A DNA stretch of 64,000 nt from Adiantum capillus-veneris (Eukaryota > Streptophyta > Polypodiopsida > Polypodiales > Pteridaceae), in assembly GCA_014529385.2 (NCBI GenBank), contig CM043945.1:142390241-142454240 (forward strand). Direction: 5' to 3'. Below, in pieces: positions 10,901-22,815 of the stretch. The notes beneath the pieces were generated by a model. That model was not told the origin of the DNA. It saw only the letters and a program-made list of their open reading frames with translations, and searched no databases. Position 1 is the first letter of the stretch. The number at the start of each line of letters is the position of its first letter. Made by a program: the position numbers and the translations under genes.

Positions 10901-11613
10901 TTAGGGTGGAACGGATCGACAAAAAGCGTTTTACTCAAGATTGTGGAATCATGGCAAAATTTGAACAGTCTAGTTGACGACGTTCCTCTGATGCAGATCC
11001 TGTGGTGGCGGAACTCACTTACTTCGGCACGCTACAAGAGATTTTGAGGATCGATTACAGAGGATTTTTTGTCGACTTGTTCGACGTGCAATGGTTCAAG
11101 ATAATCATGGAGGGTCTCAACGCTACTGTTCGTAGAGGAGAGTCTGGTTTTCTTGAGGTGGATTCTACTAAGAAATGGACTGACCTAAGAGACACTTTCG
11201 TACTACCTGAGCATTGTGAACAAGTAAGTATGTAAATAGTTAACATCCCCCTTTTACAGGGTATATGCTTGAAAGCTCTCATGCAAGTTATGTGGCTCTG
11301 GCAGGTAATATTTCATCCTACAAAGTCTACATCAAACTGGTGGTACGTCATAGAGGTAGCCCCTCGTAGTGCAAGGACGTATGAAGGCTACCATGTGCCA
11401 ATCACAACGGCATCAATGGAGGAGATAAGAGAAGATGCTCAATCAGAAGCCGTTGCGGTGGTGCCAGATGAGCATCAAGATGCTACTACTCTATATGGGG
11501 TGCATGCAGAGGAGCTACAAAATGAAACAGAGGATATGTATTTAAATGGAGAGCTCTATATAGATATAGGAATTTATGCTGAGTTATGCGAGGATGAGAG
11601 AGAGATCTCTTAA
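7998..11613 (+). pseudogene. CACTA TNP2-type transposase (broken, multi-exon)
   Basis: Spliced conceptual reading: exon 1 to 8440, intron 8441-8536, exon 2 8537-9276, intron 9277-9359, exon 3 9360-9964, intron 9965-10062, exon 4 from 10063. All these introns have GT-AG ends and keep frame. Exon 1 ends with the 'PLY.G..MS.L...L.L......' block. Exon 2 carries CPNDCILFRGEY, C-P-K-C and LAMDGVNPFG. Exon 3 carries the cysteine block and LPYWPRLMINHLLDPMHIFKNV. Exon 4 holds the conserved SRWMFFLERFMKTLKGYVR (DUF4218 region). A later part has the DUF4216-like TYFGTLQEILRIDYRGF and, after intron 11224-11304, SNWWYVIE. Lesions include TAA at 10096-10098, a frameshift near 10375 and TGA at 10595. The start is uncertain: 7998 is GTG, and no in-frame ATG is evident. 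The product would cut and join CACTA ends in the nucleus. Confidence 0.88.
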
Positions 11614-11885
11614 AGCCACAAATATTGTATTTGAACAATTTTGCTCCGTGTTGTAAAAGCTCTGGATCTCTAAGTACCTTCCATGGTGTATAACGCTCTT
11701 TTCTACTCGCGCTCACATCTTTTGATTGAAAATTTTGAGTTTTCGACTTGCCTCTTCTATCACTCAATTCATTGCGTCATTGTATTTATATGCGTCATTA
11801 CGTCATTGTATTTAATGGTCTTTGCGTCATTGTCTACTCTATTCATTCAATATTAAGTTTAAATATTCGTGTGTTTAATGCAGGT

Positions 11886-13174
11886 ATGGATGATGAGGAG
11901 TTTCTTTCTTCTTTGGTACGTGGAGCATCATCGCTCAGGCGCATCATCGCGCGTTCCTAGTCCATCCGCATCTCCCTCTCTCTCGGAGCATTCGGTGCGC
12001 TCCGAAGCTTCGGTGTCGACGAGATGATCTTCACACTCGTCTAGAAACCGGCGCTCTAGTGGTGGCGGTGGCGGTTGTTGTGGGGATTCCGCCGCCGATG
12101 CCTCCACACCGCCTGGTGTTCGACGAGGCTCTTTACCCTCCCCTTCTTTGCCCGCCCCCACACCAGCCACAACATCGCCATCTACGCCAGGTTTTGCACG
12201 GCGGACTGTTCCTAGCAGCTACACACCTCTACCTACTCCGCCAGGAGCCACCCCACTCGACACTCCTCGCTTCGGGACCTAGACGCCGGTGGAGACACTT
12301 GACGTCCGTACCCCCATCGACACGCCGCTAGAGACCCCTACCGGGACACCCTGGTTCACGCGTCACCGACTAGAGGGCTTGCCTTACTCCGTCGACTTCA
12401 GCGGCGGCATCATCATGGATGATGACGGCAAGAAGGTGATCTCGCGCATGCGTGGTCTTTGCTCTGAGCTATTTAGACACTACATACTAAACAAATGGAG
12501 TGAAGTACCAAGTGATTTAAAAGACAGAGTCATCAGCATACTTCATGATGAGTTTCCCGTTCCAACACGGGATCAGCGCTTCAATGAAGACCTGATGAAG
12601 ATTTGAATGCGCGAATACTGCAAACACAAGCATTCCGAAGTGCAAAAAGCAATCAAGCATGGGTGGAACAGGCCAGATTGGCTGGCCAAAGAAGATTGGA
12701 AGAATGCGAAGAAATCAGCGCGCGAGAGTCTCGACAAGTGGAAGCAACAAAAGGATGCAGCCAGAGCGCGAGTAGAGGCAGGGAGCTCGCACCACTTGGG
12801 GAGCGGTGGATGGGCATCATTTGAGGCCGATTTGTAAGTGTTTTCTCATTGCTCTTTATGTTCGATAGTTTAGGGTTTATGAGTTTTTTAATTCTAACAT
12901 AATGAAATCTTTGTATGTTTTGACAGTGGTCGATGACAGGACGTGATCCCACACCATACGAGCGTGAGTACGCAGGCAGGAAGGGCTTAAACGCCTTGAT
13001 GGACATTCTCAGTTCTCGCGGCGGCATGGTTAGTATTAGGGTTTACTCTTTTCTATTTTTTGTATTGTTTTATAAATGTCGTTATATGTTTATACTTAGT
13101 GAAAGCTGTCTTATTGTCTTTTTTTGTAGAATCCGACGGATACGCCGCTTGGGCGCGATGAGACGTATGACTAG
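11886..13174 (+). pseudogene. Second CACTA gene, TNPA-like (Ptta/En/Spm type)
   Basis: An ATG at 11886 follows the transposase by about 270 bp on the same strand. The clearest part is 12289-12834. It has FSGGIIMDDDGKKVISRM, then WSEVPSDLKDRVISIL, then YCKHKHSEVQKAIKHGW, and ends LGSGGWASFEADL, matching the usual order of plant 'transposase, Ptta/En/Spm' proteins. A TGA at 12604-12606 interrupts it. GRDPTPYEREY and a glycine/serine end follow at about 12930-13028. An intron at 13029-13129 (GT-AG) leads to a last exon ending at TAG 13172-13174. The proline-rich segment 11950-12290 is out of frame in places. In En/Spm the TNPA role is to bind subterminal repeats; this is inferred here. The Met at 11886 is a guess. 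Confidence 0.7.
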
Positions 13175-13505
13175 ACGACGTCAGTTTAGCCGTAGCTAGA
13201 TAGCATTAGTTTAGGGTTTCTCATAGCTTATGTATCATGAGACGGATTTTATACGTCTTTTTGAACCATGTATATTATTACATTTGTCACCGCAGTTCAT
13301 TTTGCCAATCAATTCTTTATGCCTATGATGTTGTACAATTGTCATTATTACATTTGCCAATCAATTCATTTTGCCTATGATGTGTACAATTGTCAATTTT
13401 ACGCTTGTCAATTTTGCAAACAATGCGTCTTGTGGGTGACTATTTTGGGTCTATTATCTACCCTTGCACTTTTTTTAAAAAGTGAATCAAGTACAATATG
13501 GTTGA
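13175..13505. other. CACTA 3' region, no gene seen
   Basis: AT-rich; contains an imperfect duplication of TTGCCAATCAATTC/CCTATGATG around 13300-13390. No coding signal. Confidence 0.5.
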
Positions 13506-13535
13506 TGGGTGGCAGGGCATTCAAATGCCCTGTCA
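13506..13535. repeat. Short inverted repeat (hairpin)
   Basis: GGTGGCAGGGCATT and AATGCCCTGTCACC form near-perfect arms around CA. This is a compact hairpin just inside the right subterminal region. Confidence 0.8.
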
Positions 13536-13554
13536 CCAAAAAAAATTTCTCTTG

Positions 13555-13790
13555 GACGTCGCTATAACCGTCACTATTTATGGCTCTGGAGCGTCGCTAT
13601 AAGCGTCGCTATAGACTTCTATGTAAACGTCGCTATAGCCGCCGCTATGACCGTCGCTATGAGCATCTCTATATAGAGACGCTTATAACGACGCATATAG
13701 CGACGCCTATAGCGTCGCATATAGCGACGCTATAAGCGACGGTTTTAGCGACGTCGGGGGTTATAAAAACCCAATGTATTTCCGTTGCTA
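13555..13790. repeat. CACTA right subterminal repeat cluster
   Basis: At least a dozen copies of GTCGCTAT or its complement ATAGCGAC. The first half is mainly in one orientation and the second half mainly in the other, so the whole block can fold back on itself. It matches the motif family at the left end. Confidence 0.85.
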
Positions 13791-13827
13791 ACAGCGTCAC
13801 AAGAGCACACAACCTCTTGTAGTGAGC

Positions 13828-13994
13828 CCTAGGCGGTCAATTGCCACGTCATCATTGCATCGTACATTGCCACCCGCCAGCCATGCCAGTGTGCCACTGG
13901 CGCACACCAAAACCGCCAAGGGTCCGTCCCTGCAAACGCTCGCGTAGTGCCCATGGTGCGACCCCTATCGCCACAGCACCACGAGAGGGGACTC

Positions 13995-14034
<40 letters not shown>

Positions 14035-15029
14035 CCACCTTATGCTCTAAGAGGGGCGGCCACCCTGGCACATATAGCCTCCCCTTCGATACAAGGATCC
14101 CACATGTGGCTTAATTGAGCCATGTTGCATGCACAGCTGCATTCTCCCCCAAAGACTTCAAAAAAAATCCATTTGATGAGGAAAAACATTAGATGCCCTC
14201 CAATTCGAGAGCTTGGCCATTTGTGGCTCCTGTGTCCGATTTCCAGACCACAAAGCCCGATCACATCTCCATGATGACGACTTGAAAATCTGATGATCTA
14301 ACTATAACTCAAGAATCCTTGAGTCTCCAAATTGAGGCCACAAAAATTGATCAAAGCATCTGCAACCAATCCTAGACAAATGCATCCAATCTTCAAACTT
14401 GCATATCCTTCCGCTCTGGGCTACGTTTGACATGCAGTCACCTCTTGCTAGCTCCGTATGATGCATACCCTGCTCCAAAACTTTGTTGAGGCTCAAAAGA
14501 TTCCAGATGACACGATTCTCTAGGTGGTCAGGTGGGCACCAACCTAGCCCCAGACAAAACTTCAACTGGCAATAAAATGCAATCCGCGGGTCCTATCTAC
14601 AATCTGAAAAGACGAGTAGTCTCCATAAAAAGATCACTACACGCCTATAACTTGACATGCACTTGGGCCACCTGTCCCCAGATGCCCTGTCCAGCAAGAA
14701 TGTGCAACGCATTGAACCTTCAACCTTCAATAACTTGGGCTCTGTAGCTTTGTTTGGTGAGCCTCTTGGACCTGCTTCTTTATCACTTCAAGCTCTATAT
14801 TCTTGGACCCAAAGACTGCACCTCGCATCTCTTTCACCTGCTTCCAAAATTAGCCCCTTATGGAGCCTTCCTTGGCCTATAAACCGCATCAGTCATACAT
14901 CTTTGCTGCTACCTGTCAGCCCACGATCTTCCTAGCTGCTCCAGCCTTTTCCCATGCTTCTGCTAGCCTGCATATGCCTGCCTACAATGGAGGACGACAT
15001 AATGTAATGGAGGGGATGTTTCTCTCCTA
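13828..15029. other. No recognised gene; contains homopolymer (C)34
   Basis: An uninterrupted run of 34 C residues lies at 13998-14031. The rest is mixed composition with short open frames on both strands. None shows a motif I recognise. Confidence 0.4.
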
Positions 15030-16615
15030 TCTTTTCCATTGGGAGCAGAGTCTACTCAAACACACAAAAAAACATGGCACTTTAGATATACAAATGCATC
15101 ACACTGAAATGTGTGAATCATGGTGCTTAACAAGGACTACAAATGAAACCTTTTGTATAGCTTCCACAATACAAGAATGGTGGGTGAAATATGTGATAGG
15201 GGATAATAAAAAGTCTTTAGAGAGATGGTTTAATTGGTGAGAGCAACATATTGCACATTGGGGAAGCATTGAGACAATGGTATATCAATCAATTTTTGGT
15301 TTCTAGTAAATACATGAAAATAAACATTTACATATATATGGTTTCAATCATTTTGTATTTATAAGTCAGTAAGAGTCCATGGGAGAAAGCTCAAATTCCA
15401 AGTATAAACTTGTCAGAGAGCATCCATGCTAGTTGGCTGGCAGGTGAGGGTGGTAAGCGTAAAATCTCACTTTATGATGCATGTGTTAGTGACGTTTTGA
15501 ATACATATATTCATTGTGCAAAAAGATTGGGATACACCACAGGCAGATACATTGAAATGGACCCTTACATAGAAGCAATGATGGTCAATTCCAAACGCAG
15601 AGAATCTCCAAATACAACTCATTTTGTGAGTACATTAAAAGGCTTGGTTGTTGGTAGTCCTTTGTATGAGGAGCCTATGATGGAAGGTGACAAAGAGATA
15701 GTACAACGGAATAAGAAAACAAGTGAAGATGGTACAAGCTCACATAAACCTGGATATGTAATGTAAGCAAGACAACACAAAACCAGAGGAAGACTACGGA
15801 GTATACATTTTGATAGAGAGGATAATGAAGAAGTATATGTTGTCACTGACAGTGAAGCAGGAGAGAGAATTCCAATGCATCTTGGGGAGAATTTAGCAAG
15901 GTGTATTCAAGAAGTCAAAGCTGCCCGCTAAGAGTGGCTTTACAAAGGATGCCAGCCAATTGCATGAGGAAATGTTTTGGAATGGTAGGGAAGAAAAGTT
16001 GTGGTAACAAATTACAGAGCCGTCAAGTGGGAATGGTTGCTCCCAGTTTTTGGTCTGAGAGAACTTTTAAAGACAATACAATTGCACAATGGATATGGTT
16101 CTACAATTATGAAGTAGGCCACATACAAAAATTATAGAAGCAAGTTAAATTCTCACCAGTCGTTCCTACTTTCTGGAAAGTGGATATTGGAACCAAATTA
16201 TCAAAGGAAGAGAATGACAGCTTGGTACAAAAAGGATTTCAATTTGCAGATTTTGCAACACCACTACCACACATGAACAATAGAAATGCTTACACAAGGA
16301 GGCTCCAGCAGGAAGCATAAGTGGAGACATGGTATTTCCAAAGAAGCGCGAATAAGATTGGAGTCAATTGTAAGTATGGTTGCAACGTTGTTGGATGAGA
16401 AACTAGAAAGTGAACAGCACATATTTTTTTGAGTATTGACAGAGAGTTATCATGATGTACACATTCAGGTAGAAACTAGTTGCACATGTCGCGATTTTCA
16501 GAAGAGAGAGTCTACACATAATACGTTTTTGGCATGTAAGCACATGTACTATGTGTATGTGCATATTCTAGGGCTTCAACCAAAAGAGAAGATGGTCATT
16601 CATTAGCCTGCACTA
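15030..16615 (+). pseudogene. MULE transposase C-terminal half with SWIM finger (decayed)
   Basis: Segments in order: FHWEQSLLKHTKKHG then STIQEWWVKYVIGDNKKSLE (about 15035-15240), NLSESIHASWLAGEGGKRK (about 15405-15465), YDACVSDVLNTY, and at 16465-16550 CTCRDFQ followed by ACKHMYYVYVHILGL. The last is a C-x-C-xn-C-x-H SWIM finger. The order and several blocks match the minus-strand transposase at 32476-35583 (FHWETNMVDHTKKC, NLSESKHAS, CTCEDF...CKHIYFVF), so both belong to one family. Lesions include TGA at 15238-15240 beside a conserved Trp, TAA after GYVM near 15766, several stops at 15930-16130, and TAG just after MVIH near 16603. The DDE core upstream is absent and no terminal repeats were found for this copy. 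Confidence 0.75.
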
Positions 16616-17099
16616 ACTCCCACAAACCTTGCATTTTTATTAGGGAAAACCCACAAGATAAAACCTGTGCTGTAGTGAACCTAAGTCTTAGAGAATGTCA
16701 TGTAGAGGTATGCATTGAAGAAGACTTCTCTTATGTATTATATGTGAATTAGCCTTTCTGGACACATGAGACTTTATTTGAATTCCTTTTAGTAAGAGAA
16801 TCATGCTTTGTGTTATCTATTTAAACGATTGTACAAGCACAAACCTGAGGCTTTTGGAAACTTGTACATGTTTTGGGTGTGTACTGTTAAAAGAGACTCA
16901 AAATCTTAAGCCAATTTGTTGCGAGATGAAAGAGGTTTTTTGTTGTGTATAGTATTCTGATGTCTTTGTTTTGGATTGATTTTCCTGTGTCGTTACAAAA
17001 GGTTCTGAATCTAAAATAAAAAATCTCACAAAATTGGTTTTTATTGCAAAAGGTCGAAATCAAAAGCTAGCAAATAAAACACACTCAAAACTCATAGTG
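16616..17099. other. No gene seen
   Basis: AT-rich sequence downstream of the SWIM finger. No frame with similarity and no clear repeat. Confidence 0.4.
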
Positions 17100-18500
17100 T
17101 GCAAACATTGTTTGGAAAGCAATTTTGGGTTATCAACAAGCCAATTGCGTGCTTGATGATATCGTGATTGCAAGTCTAATTCTGTAAAGATACAAGCATG
17201 TGTGAGCTTCTCAAATAACATATCCACTCTTAGCAACATATATTTTTACTTGAAAATAACCGCATTTAGTCCACAATAATCTACAGACTTGCATACTATC
17301 ATCCTTTTTCTCACCAACAAGATGCGAAAGGCCCATGGTGAAGACTAGGTTGTATAAACTCTCTATTGAGATAGTCTGAGTAATATTCCACCTTAGTAAT
17401 GACTCGTTCTATAGTGTGGTTTACTTATGGGCTTTCTATCTGCAACCATGTATATGCCATGTTTCACAACACGTGTAGGTTGTGACCCCGATGAAAAATC
17501 ATATGGGAACACATCCTTGTTTTCTATTCCTAAATATTTTAACTTATTAGCAACATTTTATTGGTTTGGTGAGAGAGAAGCAACCACAATTGGAAGAGAA
17601 GAGAGAGAAGAATGCGAGGTTGAGGAATTGTCAAGCATAGCATTATCAATATTTAACAGAAAATGCATAGCAAGAAACACAAAAAGTGTTCTTCTACTTC
17701 ATATTGAGAAGAGAGATTCATAAAATTGGTTCTACAAATAATAGGCAAGGAAGGAATAGCCTTCTTTCCCAACATCAACATGTGTATGACGTTCAATTTG
17801 AACATTAAAATATCATACTGATAGCTATTTTATAATGATACTTTTAACCCATATAACCACTCTTGACTACGAAACACATTTTCCCAATCCATATTCATGA
17901 TTTGAAAATTCAAGGACATGTGATACCCTTGAATCTTTAGTGGTATATCCTTTACTTGAGAAATATCCCACACCTTGGAATCATGAACATTAATAGTGGG
18001 ACTAGGACTCTAGGGAAAATTGAGTCATATCACTAACTTATAGTTAATGAAATTGAGCAAAGCACCATCTTCTACCAATATTCTCACCATGTGACTTGGA
18101 TAAACCTATGCATATTCACTTGCTCATGTGGACCAAAGGTTGGTTGCCACATTGAGGTTAGGATACAATACATGTGCGCGGCTTCGGTGTATGTTCCTCG
18201 CACATTGAAAAACCAAGACTATGACTCAAGAGGTGGAAATTGCATCATGTCCATCTCTTTCTCATTACCTTGGACATCAAATTTTCCTTTGGAACAATGC
18301 TTTTTGTTGTGTGAACTCTCCAAACATAACTTTTATTTATCAACCTTCTCAAACTCTTCACTAGACAGATGGATCCTAGGTCCCTTGGGATTCTTGGGTG
18401 CATCAAATGCAACTACTATAAATTTCCTCTTACTATAACATGTTGTGTTTAAGCATTTGCATGTGCAGTGTCAAGCACGTGAGTGTTATATGAAATTTGT
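17100..18500 (-). pseudogene. Ty3/gypsy pol relic: zinc knuckle, protease, reverse transcriptase start
   Basis: On the minus strand, fragments from right to left give a gypsy order. A Cys/His stretch KKHCSKGKF lies near 18310. A protease-like RILVEDGALLNFINYKLV (V-E-D-G for D-S-G) lies at about 18030-18090. Reverse transcriptase blocks SPWAF...LLVRKKDDSMQVC, DYCGLNAV and FTELDLQSRYHQ lie at about 17120-17350. Frames change repeatedly and stops are frequent. The matching gag is at 21329-21757, separated by the LTR-like block at 18578-21200. Confidence 0.6.
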
Positions 18501-19084
18501 TTTTATCGATATTGTACTTACATTAAAGCCTCCTTAGGTCTTGGGTTTTAACATGATTCTTAAGCTCTCATGTTATCTGAGGTCCCCAACCCCAAGAAGA
18601 TTAGTGAGACTTGATAGATCGCCTTCCTTTATTCTCAAGTTCTGATGATGACACCCTACTCCATTGATATATTTAGAATCCATAAACAACGCCTTTTCCC
18701 CCACGTTTAAGAGACACGATCGCCATTCATAAACCATAGGTGTGATATGAGACTTATACATCACTAACCGATAATCTTATGAAAACTATCCGACTAATCG
18801 GGTCCATAGCTTTCAAGGGCACATATATTTGGGACTTCTCAATTCTTGATACAATGAGTCTCTAATTTTTCTTCTCTTAATAAGAGGGAGTGGAGAGTTC
18901 TCGACTAATCAAGACCACCCATCTTTGACAAGAAATTTAAGCTAGCCCCCACATTCACACTTTTTAGCTTGGTTTTTAATTACTACCACATTGTTTTACA
19001 TATACAAACAATGTTAATTAATTTCAGACACAGGTTCCCTATGCACAATTTTGAGTCACTTATTTTGAGAAAAATCTTGTCATA

Positions 19085-19325
19085 CTTTGACTATCCAGTC
19101 CACTAAAATCTCAATCATATGAGTTAGCCAGTCATTACTTATCCGATTCATTAAAACTCAATCACATGAATTAACTAGTCATGACTTATCCAGTCGATCA
19201 AAACTCAATCACATGAATTGATCAGTCATGACTAGACAAGTCCATCAAAACTCAATCACATGACTTAACAGTCATGGATTATCCAATCCACCAAAAATTC
19301 ACTTACATGACTTGACCAGTCATAC
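19085..19325. repeat. Tandem repeat, ~58-bp units
   Basis: About four to five degenerate units of the form CAGTCATGACTTATCCAGTC plus ATCAAAACTCAATCACATGA, lying between the two LTR-like copies. Confidence 0.85.
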
Positions 19326-20359
19326 AACTTTTTTGAAGAAAACACCTCAATCTTCTATTCATAAAGTCATCAAAATGTCATATAGGGGTCTACAAAATAT
19401 CTCTCTATGGGAAACATAGTAGAGGTTTCAACCATAACCATGATACACATCAATCGACATAATGTAGTATCTCCCTGAGCCAGATAATGGGCATAGACAC
19501 ACATACACATGAGTAAGCTTGAAGTAGCCAATGAATTATTTTTAACCTAGACTCTGATACAAATTCTGAGACCCCCAACCCCGAGAATGTTGGGGCGACT
19601 TGATATATGGCCTTCCTTTATTCTCAAGTTCCGTTGACAACACCCTACTCCGTTTCCACAAAGTAGAGATACAAGTAACTGAAGACAGGAAGTCCTCTAT
19701 CCAACGTGATCGTGGTTATAAGGGTCATACGCCACATGCCAGGTCTCTAAATCAAGGATTCTAATGGAAGCTATTTCGTATAACATAGAGACGGAATTCC
19801 ATTGACATATTTAGAATCCATAAACAACACCTTTTTCTCTACGTAAGAGGCACGGTTGCCATTCATAAACCATAGGTGTGATATGAAACTTATACTTAAC
19901 TAACCAATAATCTTGTGAAAAGTACCCAACTAATCAGGTTCATAGCTTTCAGGGGTACGTATATTTGGGACTTCTTAACTCTTGGCACAATGAGTCTCTA
20001 ATTTCGCTTCTCTTAATAAGAGGGAGTGGAGAGTTTCTTCAATAATCGAGACCACCTATCCTTGCCTTGCAACATGAGCTAGTCCCCACATTCACATTTT
20101 TTTACTTGTTTTCTAATTACTACCACACTATTTTACATATACAAACAATGTTCCTTAATTAATTCCAGACACAAGCTCTTTTATATAGCCCTTCAAACAA
20201 TACCCATAAAACTCAAACAAGGCCTAATAAAAACAGTCCTTTATTTCAATAAAAAGATATTTTCAAAATTCTTATGAGTTTTCTACTACTCGTGGACTTT
20301 CTCTATTTAATCAGTAGAGCCTTTGAAAAGGATTTATTCACTAACTGCGAATTGCACAA

Positions 20360-20545
20360 TCTTCCCATTTCGCTAACGGAGAGGCATCTTGGTAATCGCT
20401 AGGCATCCCGTGAACCGCCAGGCATCTTGCTAACCATTAGGCATCCCGTTAAACGCGAGGAACAAAGAGATCCAATAACCTTAGCTTAATCTCTACTAGC
20501 CATGAAATCACCTCGCTAACCGCAAGGCATCTCGCTACCTACGAG
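20360..20545. repeat. Short AGGCATC(T/C) repeat cluster
   Basis: Several spaced copies of CGCTAACCG-N-(A/G)GGCATC at roughly 20-25-bp steps inside LTR-like copy B. A polypyrimidine block of CTAAAAATACTCCTTCT-type repeats follows at about 20930-21090. Confidence 0.7.
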
Positions 20546-21328
20546 GAACAAAATATATTCTTCCAACAATTCTTTCCTTTAAATGATTCTTCAACCCATC
20601 TCCGGAGGCAACATGATAATGTTAGAGATGGAGATGGGTTGAGGGTGAGAGGTTGAGGGCGAGAGGGTAACTCCGGCATTATGGAAAGAGAGATTCCACT
20701 TCTAAGAACTTTTGTGTGTGTGTCTTGAAAGTGAGGGAAGAGGGCCGTTTATATAGGCTCTCAAGAGCCAAAAGCACAAGGTAAGAATAACAAAAAATTG
20801 AAACAAAGTTCGCACACGTTCATGTCTGTATTAAATTTTATTTTATTTTTAAATCGAGGTACGAATACCTATGCGCGATTTTGAGCCTGTTATTTTAGAA
20901 AAAGCTTGGCTTCCAAGAAAAGAAGCTCTAATCTTGACTCACTACCCTTTCTTCACTAAAAATACTCCTTCTTTCCTAAAAATGCTCTTTCTACTCCTTC
21001 CCTTCTAAAAACACTTCTCCTTTTCTAAAAATACTCCTTCTACTCTTTCTCTTCTATAAATAATCATTCTTTTCTAAAAGCACTCCTTCCTTTTTGAGGG
21101 TCAACTCTTATCTTTAGAAATAGACTTGAGGTTTAAGTTTTCCGTATCAACCTATTGTTTCCAAGTGAATAAAGGTCATAATTAATAGTTCCAGAGTTCG
21201 ATTTTTTATCCGATCGTTCTGTTAGAAGGCTTTATGACTTAACTAAATGAGAATGTTAAATATTTGCAAAGTAAATGAAATAGAATGCTAAGTACATTAC
21301 ATGTTTACCTACGATTGAGCCCTTGTAC

Positions 21329-21970
21329 TTATTGAAAGGTATCTAGACCCTCTAGTTTGAGAATCACTTCATGACAGTGTGAGATATAGTCCAAGATTGT
21401 CTTATGCCAACTTGTAGAGCATTTGTCCCAAGCAAAACTAATTTCTTCCTCTTCATTTATGGGTAACAATTCATTTCTAAGCACATCCTTGAAATCTTCC
21501 CAAGTTTGTGGTATGATTCTGTTCTCCTTGACCAACATCCACCATTTCCAGGCCGTACCCTCTACTATTCGACTTGTTTGTAGTGCCTTGAGTACATATG
21601 GAGTGTGTTTAAGATCCTGAATCCCATCCCAATCACTTAGGGATATATTCATAGTATCTTTGTTGATCACTTTTTTCTCTCCTCTAAAAGTCGACGGCTT
21701 GGTATTTTTTAACAAGTGATCCACCTCTTTTTGAGAGAGAAGATGCAACTCCTCCAAATTGGAGCCTTGCTCCTACATACCAAGGGTACTTCCGACAGGA
21801 ATGGGTGTCACAAAAACCTTGCTCTACTCATTAACTTGTTCCTTGGATGATTGTTGCAATATTGCACACACATATCAGACATCTTAGTGGCATTTGCACT
21901 TAGCTGTGAAAAACTAGACTCTAAAGCAGTCATACATGTTTGCAATGCTCTAAACTCTTGGATAACAGCA
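21329..21970 (-). pseudogene. Ty3/gypsy gag region
   Basis: The open segment 21329-21757 encodes a retrotransposon gag-type core (W-W-M-L-V, then WEDFKDVLRNELLP, then a WDKC block), as in gypsy Gag. Upstream on the same strand to about 21970 the translation continues with a helical region, interrupted by a stop near 21830. It is probably the 5' part of the element whose protease and reverse transcriptase remain at 17100-18500. The young copia element inserted to its right. Confidence 0.65.
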
Positions 21971-22226
21971 TATGGATTCTATTATTTGTCATTGTTGTCA
22001 TGTGGGCACCCTTTGTGAGAGTGGCCAACCACGGCATAGCAACAAGTGGGACTCGTGCAAGATTCTTAAAATCAAATGTACGTTGCATGCCAATATCTTG
22101 GATACTAGCTCTTGTCCTTTGGCCCTTGGCCTTATAAATTTATCTAATTTTAATCTCACAACCTAGTGTTAAGAAGCATGGAACTATGGTCATTGTTGTC
22201 TCTTAGGAACTTAATTAAGAAAATAA

Positions 22227-22453
22227 TGTTACCATATACATGTGGTAGTGATGTGTGTGAACACACTAGGACCGCCGGGGCATTTTTTCCCTCTTTAGGA
22301 GGTTTTTTCCCCCGTGCATTGTATATAGGCCCATCACTCTAGGGCTACCTATCTTTCCATTGCACACTAAGTAACACACTCTCTATTGTGTGCCTTGAGC
22401 TTCCTTCGTCTTCTCCAAGCTGTGTGTGTTTCTCTGCAACCCTAATTCCAACA
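22227..22453 (+). repeat. Copia 5' LTR
   Basis: 227 bp. It has a TATA-like TTGTATATAGG near 22320 and begins TGTTACC and ends CAACA. Confidence 0.95.
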
Positions 22454-22454
22454 A

Positions 22455-22467
22455 TTGGTATCAGAGC
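22455..22467 (+). promoter_or_regulatory. Copia primer-binding site
   Basis: TTGGTATCAGAGC one base after the 5' LTR matches the usual site for initiator-methionine tRNA priming of reverse transcription. Confidence 0.85.
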
Positions 22468-22815
22468 AGGTCACGTCCTCCCGGGCTTAGTCGCCAGCTG
22501 CTCCAACACACGCCTGCTCACTTTCTCCGATTTCAGTGAGCTTTGGCGAGCGTTCGGAGGTCGACAAATATTTTGGGAAAGCGCGAAGATCTTGGTCTGC
22601 TCAGAATTTTGATTTGGGCTCATTTCGGCCTCCGTTTCCACTACAGGCAGTACTGCACAGGCTATTTCGTCATTTTGTGCAGATTTTCTATCAGTGCCGT
22701 TTTCTGCATAACAGGTGCCTTATAGTCTTCTACGGTTTGTGCTATATAGCACAAGTTGTTCCCGCTCCATTTCTCCTATTTTCGGGCAGTTTTCACATCA
22801 GGTGCAGCATTTACC

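Larger units (their letters stand above)
5820..13824 (+). mobile_element. Complete CACTA (En/Spm) DNA transposon
   Basis: The right end reads CCTCTTGTAGTG (13813-13824), the complement of CACTACAAGAGG. The left end reads CGCTACAAGAGG (5820-5831), one transition away. Both ends are flanked by AGC (5817-5819 and 13825-13827), the 3-bp target duplication expected for CACTA elements. GCGACGCT/GTCGCTAT-type motifs cluster near both ends. The interior holds a TNP2-type transposase relic, a TNPA-like gene and a captured host-gene fragment. The altered left terminus and broken transposase suggest that this 8,005-bp copy cannot move on its own. Confidence 0.93.
18578..21200 (-). mobile_element. LTR-like direct repeats, probably a small or decayed LTR retroelement nested in the gypsy relic
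   Basis: Copy A starts TGAGGTCCCCAACCCC at 18578 and runs to about 19080. Copy B starts TGAGACCCCCAACCCC at 19567 and runs to about 20900. They share long blocks (TATTTAGAATCCATAAACAA, CATTCATAAACCATAGGTG, AATAAGAGGGAGTGGAGAG, and later CTATGCRCRATTTTGAG). Copy A lacks ~150 bp near its start and ~680 bp further on. Immediately left of copy B, the complement of GACTCTGATACAA reads TTGTATCAGAGTC, close to an initiator-methionine tRNA primer site, and copy B has a minus-strand TATA box (CCTATATAAACGG near 20750). Copy B therefore looks like a 5' LTR read leftward and copy A like a shortened 3' LTR. The right boundary and a target duplication were not found. The internal region holds only repeats. 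Confidence 0.5.

Noticed and set aside
12059-12331. Proline/histidine-rich ORF in the CACTA second gene
   Set aside because: GC-rich shadow frame overlapping the TNPA-like gene, with no independent motif.
5729-14031. (G)34 on the left and (C)34 on the right of the CACTA element as a single inverted-repeat structure
   Set aside because: The runs lie 55 and 170 bp outside the target duplications and their flanks do not match each other, so they are probably independent homopolymers in the host sequence.
14302-14565. 87-codon minus-strand ORF
   Set aside because: Contains KFCLGLGWCPPDHLENR but no domain I can name, and no conserved neighbours; not listed as a gene.
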